Assembly: GCF_025564065.1 (NCBI RefSeq)
Contig: NZ_JAMGZK010000042.1
Span: 95,229-159,228 of the forward strand
From: Silvania hatchlandensis
Lineage (GTDB): Bacteria > Pseudomonadota > Gammaproteobacteria > Enterobacterales > Enterobacteriaceae
Direction of reading: 5' to 3'
Length of the DNA: 64,000 nucleotides
Shown: positions 12,586 to 22,468 of the stretch, piece after piece
Position numbering within the stretch: the stretch's first letter is position 1
Layout of the letters: each line of letters opens with the position of its first letter
Translations under genes and position numbers: made by a program
The notes under the pieces: generated by a model
What the model was told of the DNA's origin: nothing
Database searches by the model: none
Seen by the model: only the letters and a program-made list of their open reading frames with translations

Positions 12586-13410
12586 TTACAGTAGCAAGGG
12601 CAGGGTGGCACTCGCCGTTTGCTGACTGATATCGCCGTAGCGATCGTCGAGCGTAATCAGTGACGTCGCAAGCAGCTCAACCAATAGCATCACGCCCACT
12701 TTGGCGTTAAGCGCCCCCGCGCTCAGCGGCCCTTCCGGTTTTGCTGCCACCAGCAACATATCGCTTATCGACGCCAGCGGACTGCGTGGCGTGTTACTCA
12801 AGGCCAGCACTTTAGCGCCACGCTTACGTGCTAACTTCACCACGTGCAGCAGATCGCGCGTCGAACCGGAACTCGAAATCGCCACAATCAGATCGTCAGA
12901 ACTTAACGTCGTCGCGTTCATCGACGCCCGGTGCATATCGCTGAACAGCTGAGCCGGTTTTCCCAGACGCAGCAGTTTGTAATGCAAATAGTCGCCAATA
13001 ATGGCGCTGGCCGCGACACCGTAAATAGAGACCGAGCGCGACTGATGCAGCTCCTGCGCCGCTTTTAGTAGCATATCCCTGTCGAGCAGCTGCGAGGTGT
13101 CGCGTAACGCCTGCACCGACTCTTCAACCACTTCATCAATCTCATCGCCTTTTCGACTCGGCGCTTGTATCCGCTGAACGTCCAGCGCCAGCGCCATTTT
13201 GAACTCCGTATATCCCTTACACCCCAGCGCGCGGCACAGGCGCGTCACGCTCGCCTCGCTGGTCTCACTTTCGCGTGCCAGTTCGGTGATCGTCAGATAG
13301 AGCACTTTTGCAGGATCGTTTAACACGAATTCGCCCAGTTTTTGCTGAGTGGGACTGTATCCGGAAAGGCCCTGGCGCAGCCTCAGCAGCAGGTTTTCAT
13401 TTTCTGACAT
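12586..13410 (-). CDS. RpiR/MurR-family transcriptional regulator (sugar-phosphate sensing)
   Basis: Predicted cytosolic DNA-binding regulator of 274 residues. The N-terminal helix-turn-helix of the RpiR type spans about 1-77 (TITELARESETSEASVTRLCRALGCKGYTEFK split around the recognition helix). A SIS sugar-phosphate isomerase fold covers about 125-255 (SIYGVAASAI, ISSSGSTRDLL). It diverges from the PTS-nanE operon at 13576, and two palindromic sites lie between them, so it most likely controls that operon in response to a phosphorylated amino sugar such as ManNAc-6-P. The effector is an inference. It resembles MurR, but no murQ/murP lies here. Confidence 0.85.
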   Translation of the reverse strand: MSENENLLLRLRQGLSGYSPTQQKLGEFVLNDPAKVLYLTITELARESETSEASVTRLCRALGCKGYTEFKMALALDVQRIQAPSRKGDEIDEVVEESVQALRDTSQLLDRDMLLKAAQELHQSRSVSIYGVAASAIIGDYLHYKLLRLGKPAQLFSDMHRASMNATTLSSDDLIVAISSSGSTRDLLHVVKLARKRGAKVLALSNTPRSPLASISDMLLVAAKPEGPLSAGALNAKVGVMLLVELLATSLITLDDRYGDISQQTASATLPLLL

Positions 13411-13509
13411 GCAACATCCTTAATGCGTTTCTCTGGGGCTAGTGTGGCGGAAAGCGGGTGAGAGATGCCAGTCATTTTAAAAAAGTATGATCAGCTTCCC
13501 GATCTTTGG

Positions 13510-13556
13510 TGATAATTTTCAGTTTGTGTATTTAATATGGTAAAAATTTTCACCAT
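13510..13556. promoter_or_regulatory. Paired operator-like palindromes for the RpiR-type regulator
   Basis: TGATAATTTTCA (13510-13521) and ATGGTAAAAATTTTCACCAT (13537-13556) are imperfect palindromes with the shared core AATTTTCA. Their centres are about 31 bp apart, near three helical turns. They lie just upstream of the PTS gene, and a TATTTAATAT segment between them could hold the -10 box. RpiR-family proteins bind as dimers or tetramers to such paired sites; assignment to this regulator is inferred from position. Confidence 0.55.
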
Positions 13557-13575
13557 TAACAGGGGAAATGAAAAT

Positions 13576-15132
13576 ATGATGCAAATGTTCAGTGGTGCCT
13601 CCTCCGGGGCATGGTTTGAAAAGGCGCAGCGGTTCGGTAAATCGTTCATGCTGCCAATAGCTGTATTACCCGCAGCGGGCCTGCTGCTGGGAATTGGCGG
13701 GGCGTTGTCCAATCCCAATACGCTAACAGCGTACCCGTTCCTGGATGTCGGCTGGCTTCAGGCCATATTTACGATTATGAGCAGCGCCGGTTCGATTGTG
13801 TTTGCCAACCTGTCAGTGCTGTTTGCCGTAGGGGTGGCCGTTGGGCTGGCAAAAACGGACAAAGGCACCGCCGGTCTGGCGGCACTGCTCGCCTTCCTGG
13901 TGATGAATGCCACCATCAATGCACTGTTGATCCTCACCGGCACGCTGGCGCATGAGAATCCCGGCGCGGTCGGTCAGGGGATGACGCTCGGCATTCAGAC
14001 CCTCGAAACCGGCGTGTTCGGCGGCGTGGTGATTGGCCTCGTGACCTGCACGCTACACCATCGCTTCAATAAAATCGCGTTGCCGCAGTTCCTCGGTTTC
14101 TTCGGCGGCTCGCGCTTTGTACCGATTATCAGCTCACTGGCGGCGATTGTGGTCGGCGCGCTGATGACGGTGGTCTGGCCGCATTTCCAGAAAATGATTT
14201 TTGGACTCGGTGGGCTGGTGGATGCGACCGGTTATCTCGGCACGTTCTTATACGGCTTTATCCTGCGGATGCTCGGCCCATTTGGCCTGCACCATATCTT
14301 CTATCTACCGTTCTGGACCACGGCGCTCGGCGGAAGTGAAATCGTCAACGGGCAACTGGTCGAAGGCACGCAGCGCATCTTCTTCGCGCAGCTTGCCGAT
14401 CCGAACACCCAGCAGTTTTACATCGGCACCTCGCGGTTTATGTCCGGGCGCTTTATCACCATGATGTTTGGCCTGCTGGGCGCGTGTCTGGCGATGTATC
14501 ACACGGCGAAACCAGAGAACAAAAAACGCGTCGCGGGCCTGCTGCTCTCGGCGGCGCTGACCTCGTTCCTGACCGGGATCACCGAGCCGATTGAATTCTC
14601 ATTCCTGTTCGTGGCCCCGGTTTTATACGTCATCCATGCGTTCTTTGATGGGCTGGCGTTCATGATCGCCCATATTCTGCATATCACCATCGGGCAGACG
14701 TTCTCGGGCGGTTTCATCGATTTTATCCTGTTTGGTGTCCTTCAGGGCGAAGCCAAAACCCACTGGATGTACGTTCCGCTGGTCGGCATTCCGTGGTTCT
14801 TCCTCTATTACTTCACCTTCCGCTTCATGATTAACCGCTTTGGTTTTGCCACACCGGGCCGTGAGAAAGAGACAGTCGTCGAAAACACACTTCCCCAGAG
14901 CGAACGTGCGGCGGCGGTTATTGCGGGATTAGGCGGCAGGGACAATCTGGAGGAGGTGGACTGTTGCGCCACGCGTCTGCGCGTGACGGTCAAAGACGGC
15001 AGCAAGGTCGACGAAGCGGCACTCAAAGCGACTGGCGCACGCGGCGTCATTGTTCGCGGCAATGGGGTCCAGGTCATTTACGGCCCGCACGTCACCATCA
15101 TTAAAAACGAAGTCGAAGAGAGTTTAGCGTAA
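13576..15132 (+). CDS. PTS sugar transporter, fused EIICB (glucose/amino-sugar family)
   Basis: Inner-membrane phosphotransferase permease that imports and phosphorylates a sugar. It has about ten hydrophobic segments (EIIC, about 15-390 with the [12 protein letters not shown] signature) joined to an EIIB domain with the phospho-cysteine in [12 protein letters not shown] near residue 460. No EIIA domain is present, so it probably uses Crr (EIIA-Glc). ATG 13576 follows AGGGGAA at 13561-13567; the in-frame ATG at 13537 lies inside an operator-like palindrome and is less likely. Its stop overlaps the nanE start by one base, pointing to N-acetylmannosamine or a related amino sugar as substrate (inference). 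MalX, PtsG and NagE are related alternatives. Confidence 0.88.
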   Translation: MMQMFSGASSGAWFEKAQRFGKSFMLPIAVLPAAGLLLGIGGALSNPNTLTAYPFLDVGWLQAIFTIMSSAGSIVFANLSVLFAVGVAVGLAKTDKGTAGLAALLAFLVMNATINALLILTGTLAHENPGAVGQGMTLGIQTLETGVFGGVVIGLVTCTLHHRFNKIALPQFLGFFGGSRFVPIISSLAAIVVGALMTVVWPHFQKMIFGLGGLVDATGYLGTFLYGFILRMLGPFGLHHIFYLPFWTTALGGSEIVNGQLVEGTQRIFFAQLADPNTQQFYIGTSRFMSGRFITMMFGLLGACLAMYHTAKPENKKRVAGLLLSAALTSFLTGITEPIEFSFLFVAPVLYVIHAFFDGLAFMIAHILHITIGQTFSGGFIDFILFGVLQGEAKTHWMYVPLVGIPWFFLYYFTFRFMINRFGFATPGREKETVVENTLPQSERAAAVIAGLGGRDNLEEVDCCATRLRVTVKDGSKVDEAALKATGARGVIVRGNGVQVIYGPHVTIIKNEVEESLA

Positions 15133-15821
15133 TGAAAACGGTACTGGATGTTTTGAAAGGCAAATTGATCGTCTCCTGTCAGGCGCTGGAAAATGAACCG
15201 CTGCACAGTTCATTTATCATGTCGCGCATGGCGCTGGCAGCGGCGCAGGGCGGGGCGGTCGCCATTCGCGCTAATAGCGTGGTGGATATCGCCGCCATCA
15301 AAGAGACCGTCTCGTTGCCGGTGATCGGCATCATCAAGCGTGATTATGCGGACAGCGAGGTGTTTATCACCGCGACGATGAAAGAGATCGACGAGCTGAT
15401 GGCAGTCGAGCCGGAAATCATTGCCCTCGACGCGACCGACCGCCCGCGTCCGCACGGGGAGTCACTTGCTGCACTGGTTGAACAAATCCGCACCCGCTAT
15501 CCGTCGTTATTGCTGATGGCCGATATCGCCACGGTTGCCGAGGCCAAAACGGCGCAGATGCTGGGCTTCGACTGCGTGGGCACCACGCTTCACGGCTATA
15601 CGGCGGATACGCAGGGGCGCATGCTGCGTGAAAACGACTGCGGATTTTTACGCGACGTGCTGGCGACAGTGACAGTTCCGGTTGTGGCAGAAGGCAATGT
15701 CGACACGCCAGAACTGGCCGCGCGCTGCCTGGAATTAGGCGCACACACGGTGGTGGTAGGCGGTGCAATTACGCGTCCTCAGCAGATAACCGCGCGTTTC
15801 GTGGCGGCGATTGAGTCCTAA
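15132..15821 (+). CDS. nanE: N-acetylmannosamine-6-phosphate 2-epimerase
   Basis: Converts ManNAc-6-P to GlcNAc-6-P, feeding the nagA/nagB route. It is 229 residues, the usual NanE length, with a TIM-barrel layout: [36 protein letters not shown], and the C-terminal phosphate-binding VVGGAITRP. The start overlaps the permease stop by one base (TAATG), so the two are co-translated. No nanA, nanT or nanK is present, so this copy serves sugar entering through the PTS rather than sialic acid cleavage. A second nanE may exist elsewhere in the genome. Confidence 0.93.
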   Translation: MKTVLDVLKGKLIVSCQALENEPLHSSFIMSRMALAAAQGGAVAIRANSVVDIAAIKETVSLPVIGIIKRDYADSEVFITATMKEIDELMAVEPEIIALDATDRPRPHGESLAALVEQIRTRYPSLLLMADIATVAEAKTAQMLGFDCVGTTLHGYTADTQGRMLRENDCGFLRDVLATVTVPVVAEGNVDTPELAARCLELGAHTVVVGGAITRPQQITARFVAAIES

Positions 15822-15892
15822 AGCACCGATCGGGCATGATACTTAGGCGGGGATCTGCGATACTTAACGTTTATCCCCAAACTGAGATGACT

Positions 15893-16564
15893 ATGCAGTA
15901 CCCGATTAACGAGATGTTCCAGACCCTGCAAGGCGAGGGTTACTTCACCGGCGTTCCTGCTATTTTTATTCGATTACAGGGATGCCCGGTTGGCTGTGCC
16001 TGGTGTGATACCAAACATACGTGGGATAAACTCGCAGATCGGGAAGTGTCGCTGTTCAGTATTCTGGCCAAAACCAAAGAGAGCGATAAATGGGGCGCTG
16101 GCAGTGCAGAAGATCTGCTGGCAATCATTGGTCGTCAGGGCTGGACCGCCCGCCACGTGGTGATCACCGGAGGGGAGCCCTGCATCCACGACTTAACCTC
16201 GCTCACGGATCTGCTGGAAAAGAACGGCTACAGCTGCCAGATTGAAACCAGCGGCACCCACGAAGTACGCTGCTCGCACACCACCTGGGTGACGGTATCG
16301 CCGAAAGTGAATATGCGCGGCGGGTACGACGTATTGTCGCAGGCACTGGAACGTGCCGATGAGATCAAACACCCGGTGGGCCGCGTGCGTGATATTGAAG
16401 CACTGGATGAACTGCTGGCGACGCTGAACGACGAAAAGCAGCGTATCATTGCCCTGCAGCCAATCAGCCAGAAAGACGACGCCACGCGTCTGTGCATTGA
16501 AACCTGTATCGCGCGCAACTGGCGTTTGTCGATGCAGACGCACAAGTATCTGAATATCGCTTAG
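15893..16564 (+). CDS. queE: 7-carboxy-7-deazaguanine synthase QueE
   Basis: Radical SAM enzyme that makes 7-carboxy-7-deazaguanine from 6-carboxytetrahydropterin in queuosine/preQ0 synthesis. The unusual CX3CX2C cluster motif CPVGCAWC is present near residue 31, followed by DTKHTW. It is 223 residues, the same as E. coli, from ATG 15893 (MQYPINEMFQTLQGEG). An in-frame ATG two codons upstream (15887) and an open frame back to 15836 exist but lack conservation. The partner queD, which makes its substrate, is at 17482 on the other strand. Confidence 0.95.
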   Translation: MQYPINEMFQTLQGEGYFTGVPAIFIRLQGCPVGCAWCDTKHTWDKLADREVSLFSILAKTKESDKWGAGSAEDLLAIIGRQGWTARHVVITGGEPCIHDLTSLTDLLEKNGYSCQIETSGTHEVRCSHTTWVTVSPKVNMRGGYDVLSQALERADEIKHPVGRVRDIEALDELLATLNDEKQRIIALQPISQKDDATRLCIETCIARNWRLSMQTHKYLNIA

Positions 16565-16635
16565 CAAAATCAGAGATATTGTCGGGCGAGTTTTGCCTTG
16601 TCCGGCAATTTTGCGCTTCAGGGAGAATAAGCGAC

Positions 16636-17424
16636 ATGATGTCAAATGAGTCAATCAACGCTTTTTCGATGGATTTTTTCTCGTTAAAAGGCAAGACGGC
16701 AATTGTGACCGGCGGTAATCGCGGTTTAGGGCAAGCTTTTGCCGTGGCACTGGCGAAAGCGGGGGCAAATGTTTTTATCGCCGGTATTAGCAGCGAGAAT
16801 ACCAGGACGCGTGAACTTATTGAGCAGCAAGGCGTTGAGGTGGAATTCATGTCTGTAGATATTTCCAGCGATGGTGTACCGCGGAAGATTATCAATGCCT
16901 GTTGTCATCGTTTTGGTAACCTGGATATTCTGGTCAATAATGCGGGTATCTGTAAGCTCAATAAGATACTTCGTTTTGGGCGCAGTGACTGGGATCCAAT
17001 GATCGATGTTAATCTGACGGCGGCATTTGAACTCAGTCATGAAGCGGCAAAAATAATGGTTCCGCGCCGTAGCGGTAAGATTATTAATATCTGTTCGGTA
17101 TTTTCATTTTCAGGCGGAAGATGGTCTCCGGCCTATGCAGCAACCAAGCATGCGCTAGCAGGGTTAACCAAATCTTATTGCGATGAATTAGGTCAGTATA
17201 ATATTCAGGTGAATGGTATTGCGCCTGGCTATTACCACACCGATATCACAGCCATAACGCATAGTACCCCAAAGGAATATAAGAGGGTGCTTGAGCATAT
17301 CCCTGCCAACCGATGGGGAGAGCCGCAGGATTTAATGGGTGCAGTGGTATATCTTGCCAGTCGGGCCTCAGATTATGTCAATGGCCATATCCTGGCCGTT
17401 GATGGCGGTTATCTGGTGCGTTAG
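16636..17424 (+). CDS. ygcW: SDR-family oxidoreductase YgcW
   Basis: Short-chain dehydrogenase of about 262 residues, probably an NAD(P)-dependent sugar-acid or polyol dehydrogenase of unproven substrate. It carries the Rossmann TGGNRGLGQ motif, NNAG, the catalytic serine in NICSVFSFSGG, and YAATK with the catalytic Tyr/Lys. It starts MSNESINAFSMDFFSLKG like E. coli YgcW; ATGs at 16636 and 16639 are both possible behind GGGAG. In E. coli ygcW lies in a larger ygcE-ygcN cluster between queE and queD; here it is the only gene left there. Its bases look richer in A+T than its neighbours. Confidence 0.88.
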   Translation: MMSNESINAFSMDFFSLKGKTAIVTGGNRGLGQAFAVALAKAGANVFIAGISSENTRTRELIEQQGVEVEFMSVDISSDGVPRKIINACCHRFGNLDILVNNAGICKLNKILRFGRSDWDPMIDVNLTAAFELSHEAAKIMVPRRSGKIINICSVFSFSGGRWSPAYAATKHALAGLTKSYCDELGQYNIQVNGIAPGYYHTDITAITHSTPKEYKRVLEHIPANRWGEPQDLMGAVVYLASRASDYVNGHILAVDGGYLVR

Positions 17425-17442
17425 CGGCGCTGGAAGAATGAA

Positions 17443-17462
17443 GACCCGCCTTACGGCGGGTC
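17443..17462. terminator. Hairpin between convergent ygcW and queD
   Basis: GACCCGCC, loop TTAC, GGCGGGTC: a perfect 8-bp stem. On the minus strand it is followed by a T-rich stretch, so it fits best as the queD terminator, though it may stop both genes. Confidence 0.6.
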
Positions 17463-17481
17463 CTGTGCGGGAAAGAGGGGA

Positions 17482-17844
17482 TTATTCTCCGCGATACACG
17501 CAGCCCGCCGTACAGGTTTCTTTGATCATCACTGCACTCAGCAGCGGCACCAGCGGCTTCATCTCATCCCAGATCCACTTTGCCAGTACTTCGCTGGTCG
17601 GGTTTTCAAGCCCTGGAATCTCATTCAGATAGTAGTGATCGAGGCGATTATAGGTCGGCTTGAAGGCGGCCTTCAGTTCGGAAAAATCCATGATCCAACC
17701 GGTGTGCGGATCGACTTCACCCGTGATCTCCAGGCGCACCATAAAGGAGTGCCCGTGCAGGCGACCACATTTATGCCCTTCCGGGACGTGAGGGAGATGG
17801 TGGGCGGCTTCGAAGATGAAATCTTTAAACAGTGTGGTGGACAT
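17482..17844 (-). CDS. queD: 6-carboxy-5,6,7,8-tetrahydropterin synthase QueD
   Basis: Converts 7,8-dihydroneopterin triphosphate to 6-carboxytetrahydropterin, the first committed step of queuosine synthesis. It is 120 residues (E. coli 121), of the PTPS fold. The zinc histidines are visible in FEAAHHLP and RLHGHSF, and the catalytic cysteine in [11 protein letters not shown]. It is divergent from cysJ, with about 307 bases between them. Confidence 0.95.
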   Translation of the reverse strand: MSTTLFKDFIFEAAHHLPHVPEGHKCGRLHGHSFMVRLEITGEVDPHTGWIMDFSELKAAFKPTYNRLDHYYLNEIPGLENPTSEVLAKWIWDEMKPLVPLLSAVMIKETCTAGCVYRGE

Positions 17845-17989
17845 CGTGGACTCTCAAAAATGCGGAAAAAACCGCCGTAGAGTACCGGAAAGTACCTTTT
17901 TTATCATTAACTAAAACGGGCATTCTCCCGGGACGCTGCTTACACTGCGATGACTCACGGTTTTATGTTTTAATTTCATAGGCTTAATT

Positions 17990-18151
17990 AATCGTTTTTA
18001 TTGTTAAGAACAATAGCTAAAAGAGGTTAGTTCTTTTGGTTATTTATTATTTCCATCCCTTCTTTAATTGTTATGATCCGCGCCGTTAACCTTACACTCT
18101 GTTCTGTCTTTAAGATAAAAATTCAGCTTTGCTACTGGAACATAACGACGC
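17990..18151 (+). promoter_or_regulatory. cysJIH promoter region (probable CysB control)
   Basis: The 307-base gap between queD and cysJ has no gene. Its cysJ-proximal part is A+T-rich and contains the inverted repeat ATTGTTAAGAACAAT (18000-18014) followed by AAAAGAGGTTAGTTCTTTT. A TATGAT -10 candidate is at 18072-18077. In enterobacteria this promoter needs CysB with acetylserine; CysB sites are too degenerate to call exactly by eye. Nothing else was seen in the gap. Confidence 0.5.
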
Positions 18152-19957
18152 ATGACAACACAGGCCCCACCTTCAAATTTGCTTCCCCTGAACCCGGAGC
18201 AACTGGCACGCCTGCAGGCGGCCACCACTGATTTTTCGCCTACCCAGCTCGCCTGGGTGTCCGGTTATTTCTGGGGAATGCTCAACCAGCAGCCCGGCAG
18301 CGCGGTAAGCGCACCGGCTACGGCCGTTGAGATCCCGGCAATTACGCTTATCTCTGCTTCACAAACCGGCAACGCGCGCCGCGTCGCCGAAGCACTGCGC
18401 GACGACCTGCTCGCGGCCAAACTGAACGTGAACCTGGTGAACGCCGGGGATTATAAATTTAAGCAAATCGCGTCAGAAAAACTGGTTGTGGTGGTCACGT
18501 CAACCCAGGGCGAAGGTGAGCCGCCTGAAGAAGCCGTTGCGCTGCATAAGTTCCTGTTCTCGAAAAAAGCCCCCAAACTTACGGATACCGCGTTTGCCGT
18601 TTTCGGCCTGGGCGACTCGTCCTATGAATTCTTCTGCCAGTCCGGCAAAGATTTTGACAGCAAGCTGGCGGAACTGGGCGGTGAGCGCCTGCTGGACCGC
18701 GTTGATACCGACGTCGAGTATCAGGCCGCCGCTGCCGAATGGCGCGCACGCATTGTTGATGTGCTGAAAGCCCGCGTCCCGCAGGACACGCCGGCGCAGG
18801 CTGCCGTGACCGCCACTGGCGTGGTCAACGATATCCACACCAGCCCGTATACCAAAGAAGCGCCGCTGACGGCGAGCCTCTCTGTTAACCAGAAAATCAC
18901 CGGTCGAGATTCTGAAAAAGATGTGCGCCATATCGAAATTGATTTGGGCGACTCCGGTCTGCGTTACCAGCCGGGCGATGCGCTTGGCGTCTGGTATCAG
19001 AACGATCCGGCGCTGGTGAACGAGCTGGTAGAACTGCTGTGGCTGAAGGGCGATGAGCCGGTAACGGTAGAAGGCAAAACCCTGCCGCTCGCGCAAGCGC
19101 TGCAGTGGCATTTCGAACTGACCGTCAACACCGCCAATATCGTGGAAAACTACGCCACCCTGACCCGCAGCGAGGCACTGCTGCCGTTGGTGGGTGACAA
19201 AGCGAAACTGCAGCACTACGCCACCACCACCCCCATTGTGGATATGGTGCGTTTTGCCCCGGCACAGCTGAGCCCGGAGGCATTAACCGGCCTGCTGCGT
19301 CCACTGACGCCGCGCCTCTACTCCATCGCCTCTGCTCAGGCAGAAGTGGAGAGTGAAGTGCACGTGACCGTCGGCGTGGTGCGTTACGACATCGAAGGCC
19401 GCGCCCGTGCGGGCGGTGCCTCCAGCTTCCTCGCGGATCGCGTTGAGGAAGAGGGCGAAGTCCGGGTGTTTATTGAGCACAACGACAACTTCCGTCTGCC
19501 TGCCAACCCGGAAACCCCGGTGATTATGATTGGTCCAGGTACCGGTATTGCGCCGTTCCGCGCCTTTATGCAGCAGCGTGCCGCCGATGAAGCCTCCGGT
19601 AAAAACTGGCTTATCTTCGGCAACCCGCACTTTACGGAAGATTTCCTTTATCAGGTTGAGTGGCAACGCTACGTCAAAGAGGGCGTGCTCTCGCGCATCG
19701 ATTTGGCCTGGTCTCGCGACCAACAACAAAAAATATACGTACAAGACAAACTGCGCGCACAGGGCGCAGAACTGTGGGCATGGATCAATAACGGTGCCCA
19801 CATTTATGTCTGCGGCGACGCCAATCGCATGGCGAAAGACGTTGAGCAGGCTTTGCTGGAAGTGATTGCTGAATTCGGTGGCATGGATACTGAATCGGCG
19901 GATGAATTTTTAAGTGAGCTGCGCGTAGAGCGCCGTTATCAGCGAGATGTCTACTAA
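18152..19957 (+). CDS. cysJ: Sulfite reductase flavoprotein (alpha) subunit
   Basis: Passes electrons from NADPH through FAD and FMN to CysI for six-electron reduction of sulfite to sulfide in the cytosol. It is 601 residues (E. coli 599). A flavodoxin-like FMN domain covers about 64-202 ([22 protein letters not shown]). A FAD-binding domain (RLYSIASAQ) and an NADPH domain ([28 protein letters not shown]) follow. It opens the cysJIH operon; its TAA overlaps the cysI ATG by one base. Confidence 0.97.
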   Translation: MTTQAPPSNLLPLNPEQLARLQAATTDFSPTQLAWVSGYFWGMLNQQPGSAVSAPATAVEIPAITLISASQTGNARRVAEALRDDLLAAKLNVNLVNAGDYKFKQIASEKLVVVVTSTQGEGEPPEEAVALHKFLFSKKAPKLTDTAFAVFGLGDSSYEFFCQSGKDFDSKLAELGGERLLDRVDTDVEYQAAAAEWRARIVDVLKARVPQDTPAQAAVTATGVVNDIHTSPYTKEAPLTASLSVNQKITGRDSEKDVRHIEIDLGDSGLRYQPGDALGVWYQNDPALVNELVELLWLKGDEPVTVEGKTLPLAQALQWHFELTVNTANIVENYATLTRSEALLPLVGDKAKLQHYATTTPIVDMVRFAPAQLSPEALTGLLRPLTPRLYSIASAQAEVESEVHVTVGVVRYDIEGRARAGGASSFLADRVEEEGEVRVFIEHNDNFRLPANPETPVIMIGPGTGIAPFRAFMQQRAADEASGKNWLIFGNPHFTEDFLYQVEWQRYVKEGVLSRIDLAWSRDQQQKIYVQDKLRAQGAELWAWINNGAHIYVCGDANRMAKDVEQALLEVIAEFGGMDTESADEFLSELRVERRYQRDVY

Positions 19958-21669
19958 TGAGCGAAAAACATCCTGGCCCTCTGGTGGTCGAAGGCAAGCT
20001 GACTGATGCCGAGCGCATGAAGGTTGATAGCAACTATCTGCGCGGCACCATTGCCGAAGATTTGAATGACGGTCTGACCGGCGGTTTTAAAGGCGATAAC
20101 TTCCTGCTGATCCGTTTCCACGGTATGTACCAGCAGGACGACCGCGATATCCGCGCCGAGCGTGCTGAACAGAAGCTGGAGCCGCGTCATGCGATGCTGC
20201 TGCGCTGCCGTCTGCCGGGTGGGATCATCACCACCAAACAGTGGCAGGCGATCGACAAGTTTGCCCATGACAACACGATTTACGGCAGCATCCGTCTGAC
20301 TAACCGTCAGACCTTCCAGTTCCACGGTATTTTGAAGAAGAACGTGAAGCCGGTACACCAGATGCTGCACTCGGTAGGGCTGGACGCGCTGGCGACCGCC
20401 AACGACATGAACCGTAACGTGCTCTGTACTTCCAACCCGTACGAGTCCGAGCTGCACGCGGAAGCCTACGAATGGGCGAAGAAGATCTCTGAGCATCTGC
20501 TGCCGCAGACCCGCGCGTATGCCGAGATCTGGCTCGATCAGGAAAAAGTGGCCACCACCGACGTTGAACCGATCCTCGGCCAGACCTATCTGCCGCGTAA
20601 GTTCAAAACCACGGTGGTGATCCCGCCGCAGAACGATATCGATCTGCACGCCAACGACATGAACTTTGTCGCGGTTGCTGAGAACGGCAAGCTGGTGGGC
20701 TTTAACCTGCTGGTGGGCGGCGGCTTGTCCATTGAGCACGGCAACAAGAAAACCTACGCCCGTACCGCGAGCGAGTTTGGCTATCTGCCGCTGGAACATA
20801 CCCTTGCGGTGGCTGAAGCGGTGGTGACCACTCAGCGCGACTGGGGTAACCGTACCGACCGTAAAAACGCCAAGACCAAGTACACCCTTGAGCGCGTCGG
20901 CGTCGATACTTTCAAGGAAGAGGTGGAGCGCCGGGCGGGCATCACCTTTGAACCGATCCGTCCTTACGAATTCACCGGTCGCGGCGATCGCATCGGCTGG
21001 GTGAAGGGCATCGACAATAAATGGCACCTGACGCTGTTTATCGAGAACGGCCGTATTCTGGATTATCCGGGCCGTCCGCTGAAAACCGGTCTGCTGGAGA
21101 TCGCGAAGATCCACAAAGGCGAGTTCCGCATTACTGCCAACCAGAACCTGATCATCGCCGGCGTGCCGGAGAGCCAGAAGGCGAAGATCGAGAAGCTGGC
21201 CCGGGAACATACGCTGATGGATACGGTGAAACCGCAGCGTGAAAACTCCATGGCCTGCGTGTCGTTCCCGACCTGTCCGCTGGCAATGGCCGAAGCTGAG
21301 CGCTTCCTGCCGTCGTTCACCGACAAAGTGGAAGCGGTGCTGGAAAAACACGGCATCCCTGATGAACATATTGTGATGCGCGTGACCGGCTGCCCGAATG
21401 GCTGTGGCCGTGCGCTGCTGGCCGAGCTGGGGCTGGTGGGTAAAGCTCCTGGGCGCTACAACGTGCATCTGGGTGGGAATCGCAGCGGAACGCGTATTCC
21501 GCGAATGTATCGCGAAAACATTACCGAGCCGGAAATTCTGCAGTCAATTGACGAGCTGGTCGGGCGCTGGGCGAAAGAGCGCGACGCGGGTGAAGGCTTC
21601 GGCGACTTTACGGTGCGTGCGGGCATTATTCGCCCGGTGCTCGATCCCGCAAGGGATTTCTGGGAGTAA
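19957..21669 (+). CDS. cysI: Sulfite reductase hemoprotein (beta) subunit
   Basis: Catalytic subunit binding siroheme and a 4Fe-4S cluster; reduces sulfite to sulfide. It is 570 residues, the usual length. The cluster/siroheme cysteines are in [13 protein letters not shown] and [14 protein letters not shown]. Siroheme-binding arginines and lysines lie in [12 protein letters not shown] and nearby. It is translationally coupled to cysJ by a one-base overlap. Its siroheme cofactor is made by CysG; one paralog lies at 23752. Confidence 0.97.
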   Translation: MSEKHPGPLVVEGKLTDAERMKVDSNYLRGTIAEDLNDGLTGGFKGDNFLLIRFHGMYQQDDRDIRAERAEQKLEPRHAMLLRCRLPGGIITTKQWQAIDKFAHDNTIYGSIRLTNRQTFQFHGILKKNVKPVHQMLHSVGLDALATANDMNRNVLCTSNPYESELHAEAYEWAKKISEHLLPQTRAYAEIWLDQEKVATTDVEPILGQTYLPRKFKTTVVIPPQNDIDLHANDMNFVAVAENGKLVGFNLLVGGGLSIEHGNKKTYARTASEFGYLPLEHTLAVAEAVVTTQRDWGNRTDRKNAKTKYTLERVGVDTFKEEVERRAGITFEPIRPYEFTGRGDRIGWVKGIDNKWHLTLFIENGRILDYPGRPLKTGLLEIAKIHKGEFRITANQNLIIAGVPESQKAKIEKLAREHTLMDTVKPQRENSMACVSFPTCPLAMAEAERFLPSFTDKVEAVLEKHGIPDEHIVMRVTGCPNGCGRALLAELGLVGKAPGRYNVHLGGNRSGTRIPRMYRENITEPEILQSIDELVGRWAKERDAGEGFGDFTVRAGIIRPVLDPARDFWE

Positions 21670-21684
21670 CCACGAGAGGTCATT

Positions 21685-22419
21685 ATGTCCGTACTCGATC
21701 TAAATGCGCTTAACGCATTGCCCAAAGTGGAACGCATTCTGGCGCTGGCCGAAACGAACGGCCAACTGGAAAAGCTTGATGCCGAAGGGCGCGTCGCCTG
21801 GGCGCTGGAGAATCTGCCTGGTGAATACGTGCTCTCATCGAGCTTTGGTATTCAGGCGGCCGTCAGCCTGCATCTGGTGAATCAGATCCGCCCGGATATC
21901 CCGGTGATCCTCACCGATACCGGCTACCTGTTCCCGGAAACCTACCAGTTTATCGATGAGCTAACGGACAAGCTCAAGCTGAACCTGAAGGTCTACCGCG
22001 CTGAGCAGAGCGCCGCCTGGCAGGAAGCACGCTACGGCAAGCTGTGGGAGCAGGGCGTTGAGGGCATTGAGAAATACAACGACATCAACAAAGTTGAGCC
22101 GATGAACCGCGCCCTGTCTGAACTCAATGCGCAAACCTGGTTTGCCGGCCTGCGTCGCGATCAGTCCGGCAGCCGCGCGAGCCTGCCGGTGCTGGCTCTC
22201 CAGCGCGGGGTGTTCAAAGTGCTGCCGATTATCGACTGGGATAACCGTACCATTTACCAGTACCTGCAGCAGCATGGGCTAAAGTATCACCCGCTGTGGG
22301 ATCAGGGTTATCTGTCGGTGGGCGACACCCATACCACCCGCAAATGGGAGCCCGGTATGGCAGAAGAAGAGACGCGCTTCTTTGGCCTGAAGCGCGAGTG
22401 CGGATTGCACGAAGGTTAA
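21685..22419 (+). CDS. cysH: Phosphoadenosine phosphosulfate (PAPS) reductase
   Basis: Reduces PAPS to sulfite with thioredoxin or glutaredoxin. It is 244 residues, the same as E. coli. The PP-loop-type [14 protein letters not shown] is near residue 48, and the catalytic cysteine is C239 in the C-terminal ECGLHEG. It is the third gene of cysJIH, about 15 bases after cysI. In E. coli K-12 the type I-E cas genes and a CRISPR array follow; here a REP-like hairpin and convergent iap follow directly. Confidence 0.97.
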   Translation: MSVLDLNALNALPKVERILALAETNGQLEKLDAEGRVAWALENLPGEYVLSSSFGIQAAVSLHLVNQIRPDIPVILTDTGYLFPETYQFIDELTDKLKLNLKVYRAEQSAAWQEARYGKLWEQGVEGIEKYNDINKVEPMNRALSELNAQTWFAGLRRDQSGSRASLPVLALQRGVFKVLPIIDWDNRTIYQYLQQHGLKYHPLWDQGYLSVGDTHTTRKWEPGMAEEETRFFGLKRECGLHEG

Positions 22420-22434
22420 CGGCACTAAAATGCG

Positions 22435-22462
22435 GCCCGGTAAGGCGTAGCCATTACCGGGC
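22435..22462. repeat. REP-like hairpin between cysH and iap
   Basis: GCCCGGTAA (22435-22443) and TTACCGGGC (22454-22462) form a 9-bp stem around GGCGTAGCCA. This is the shape of enterobacterial REP units and sits between convergent stop codons. Confidence 0.65.
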
Positions 22463-22468
22463 GCTTTC

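Noticed and set aside
13537..13575. ATG 13537 as the start of the PTS gene
   Set aside because: It sits in an operator-like palindrome and lacks a ribosome-binding site, while ATG 13576 has AGGGGAA at good spacing.
19954..21468. 504-codon open frame antisense to cysI
   Set aside because: Mirror frame of a conserved enzyme with no start signal or homology.
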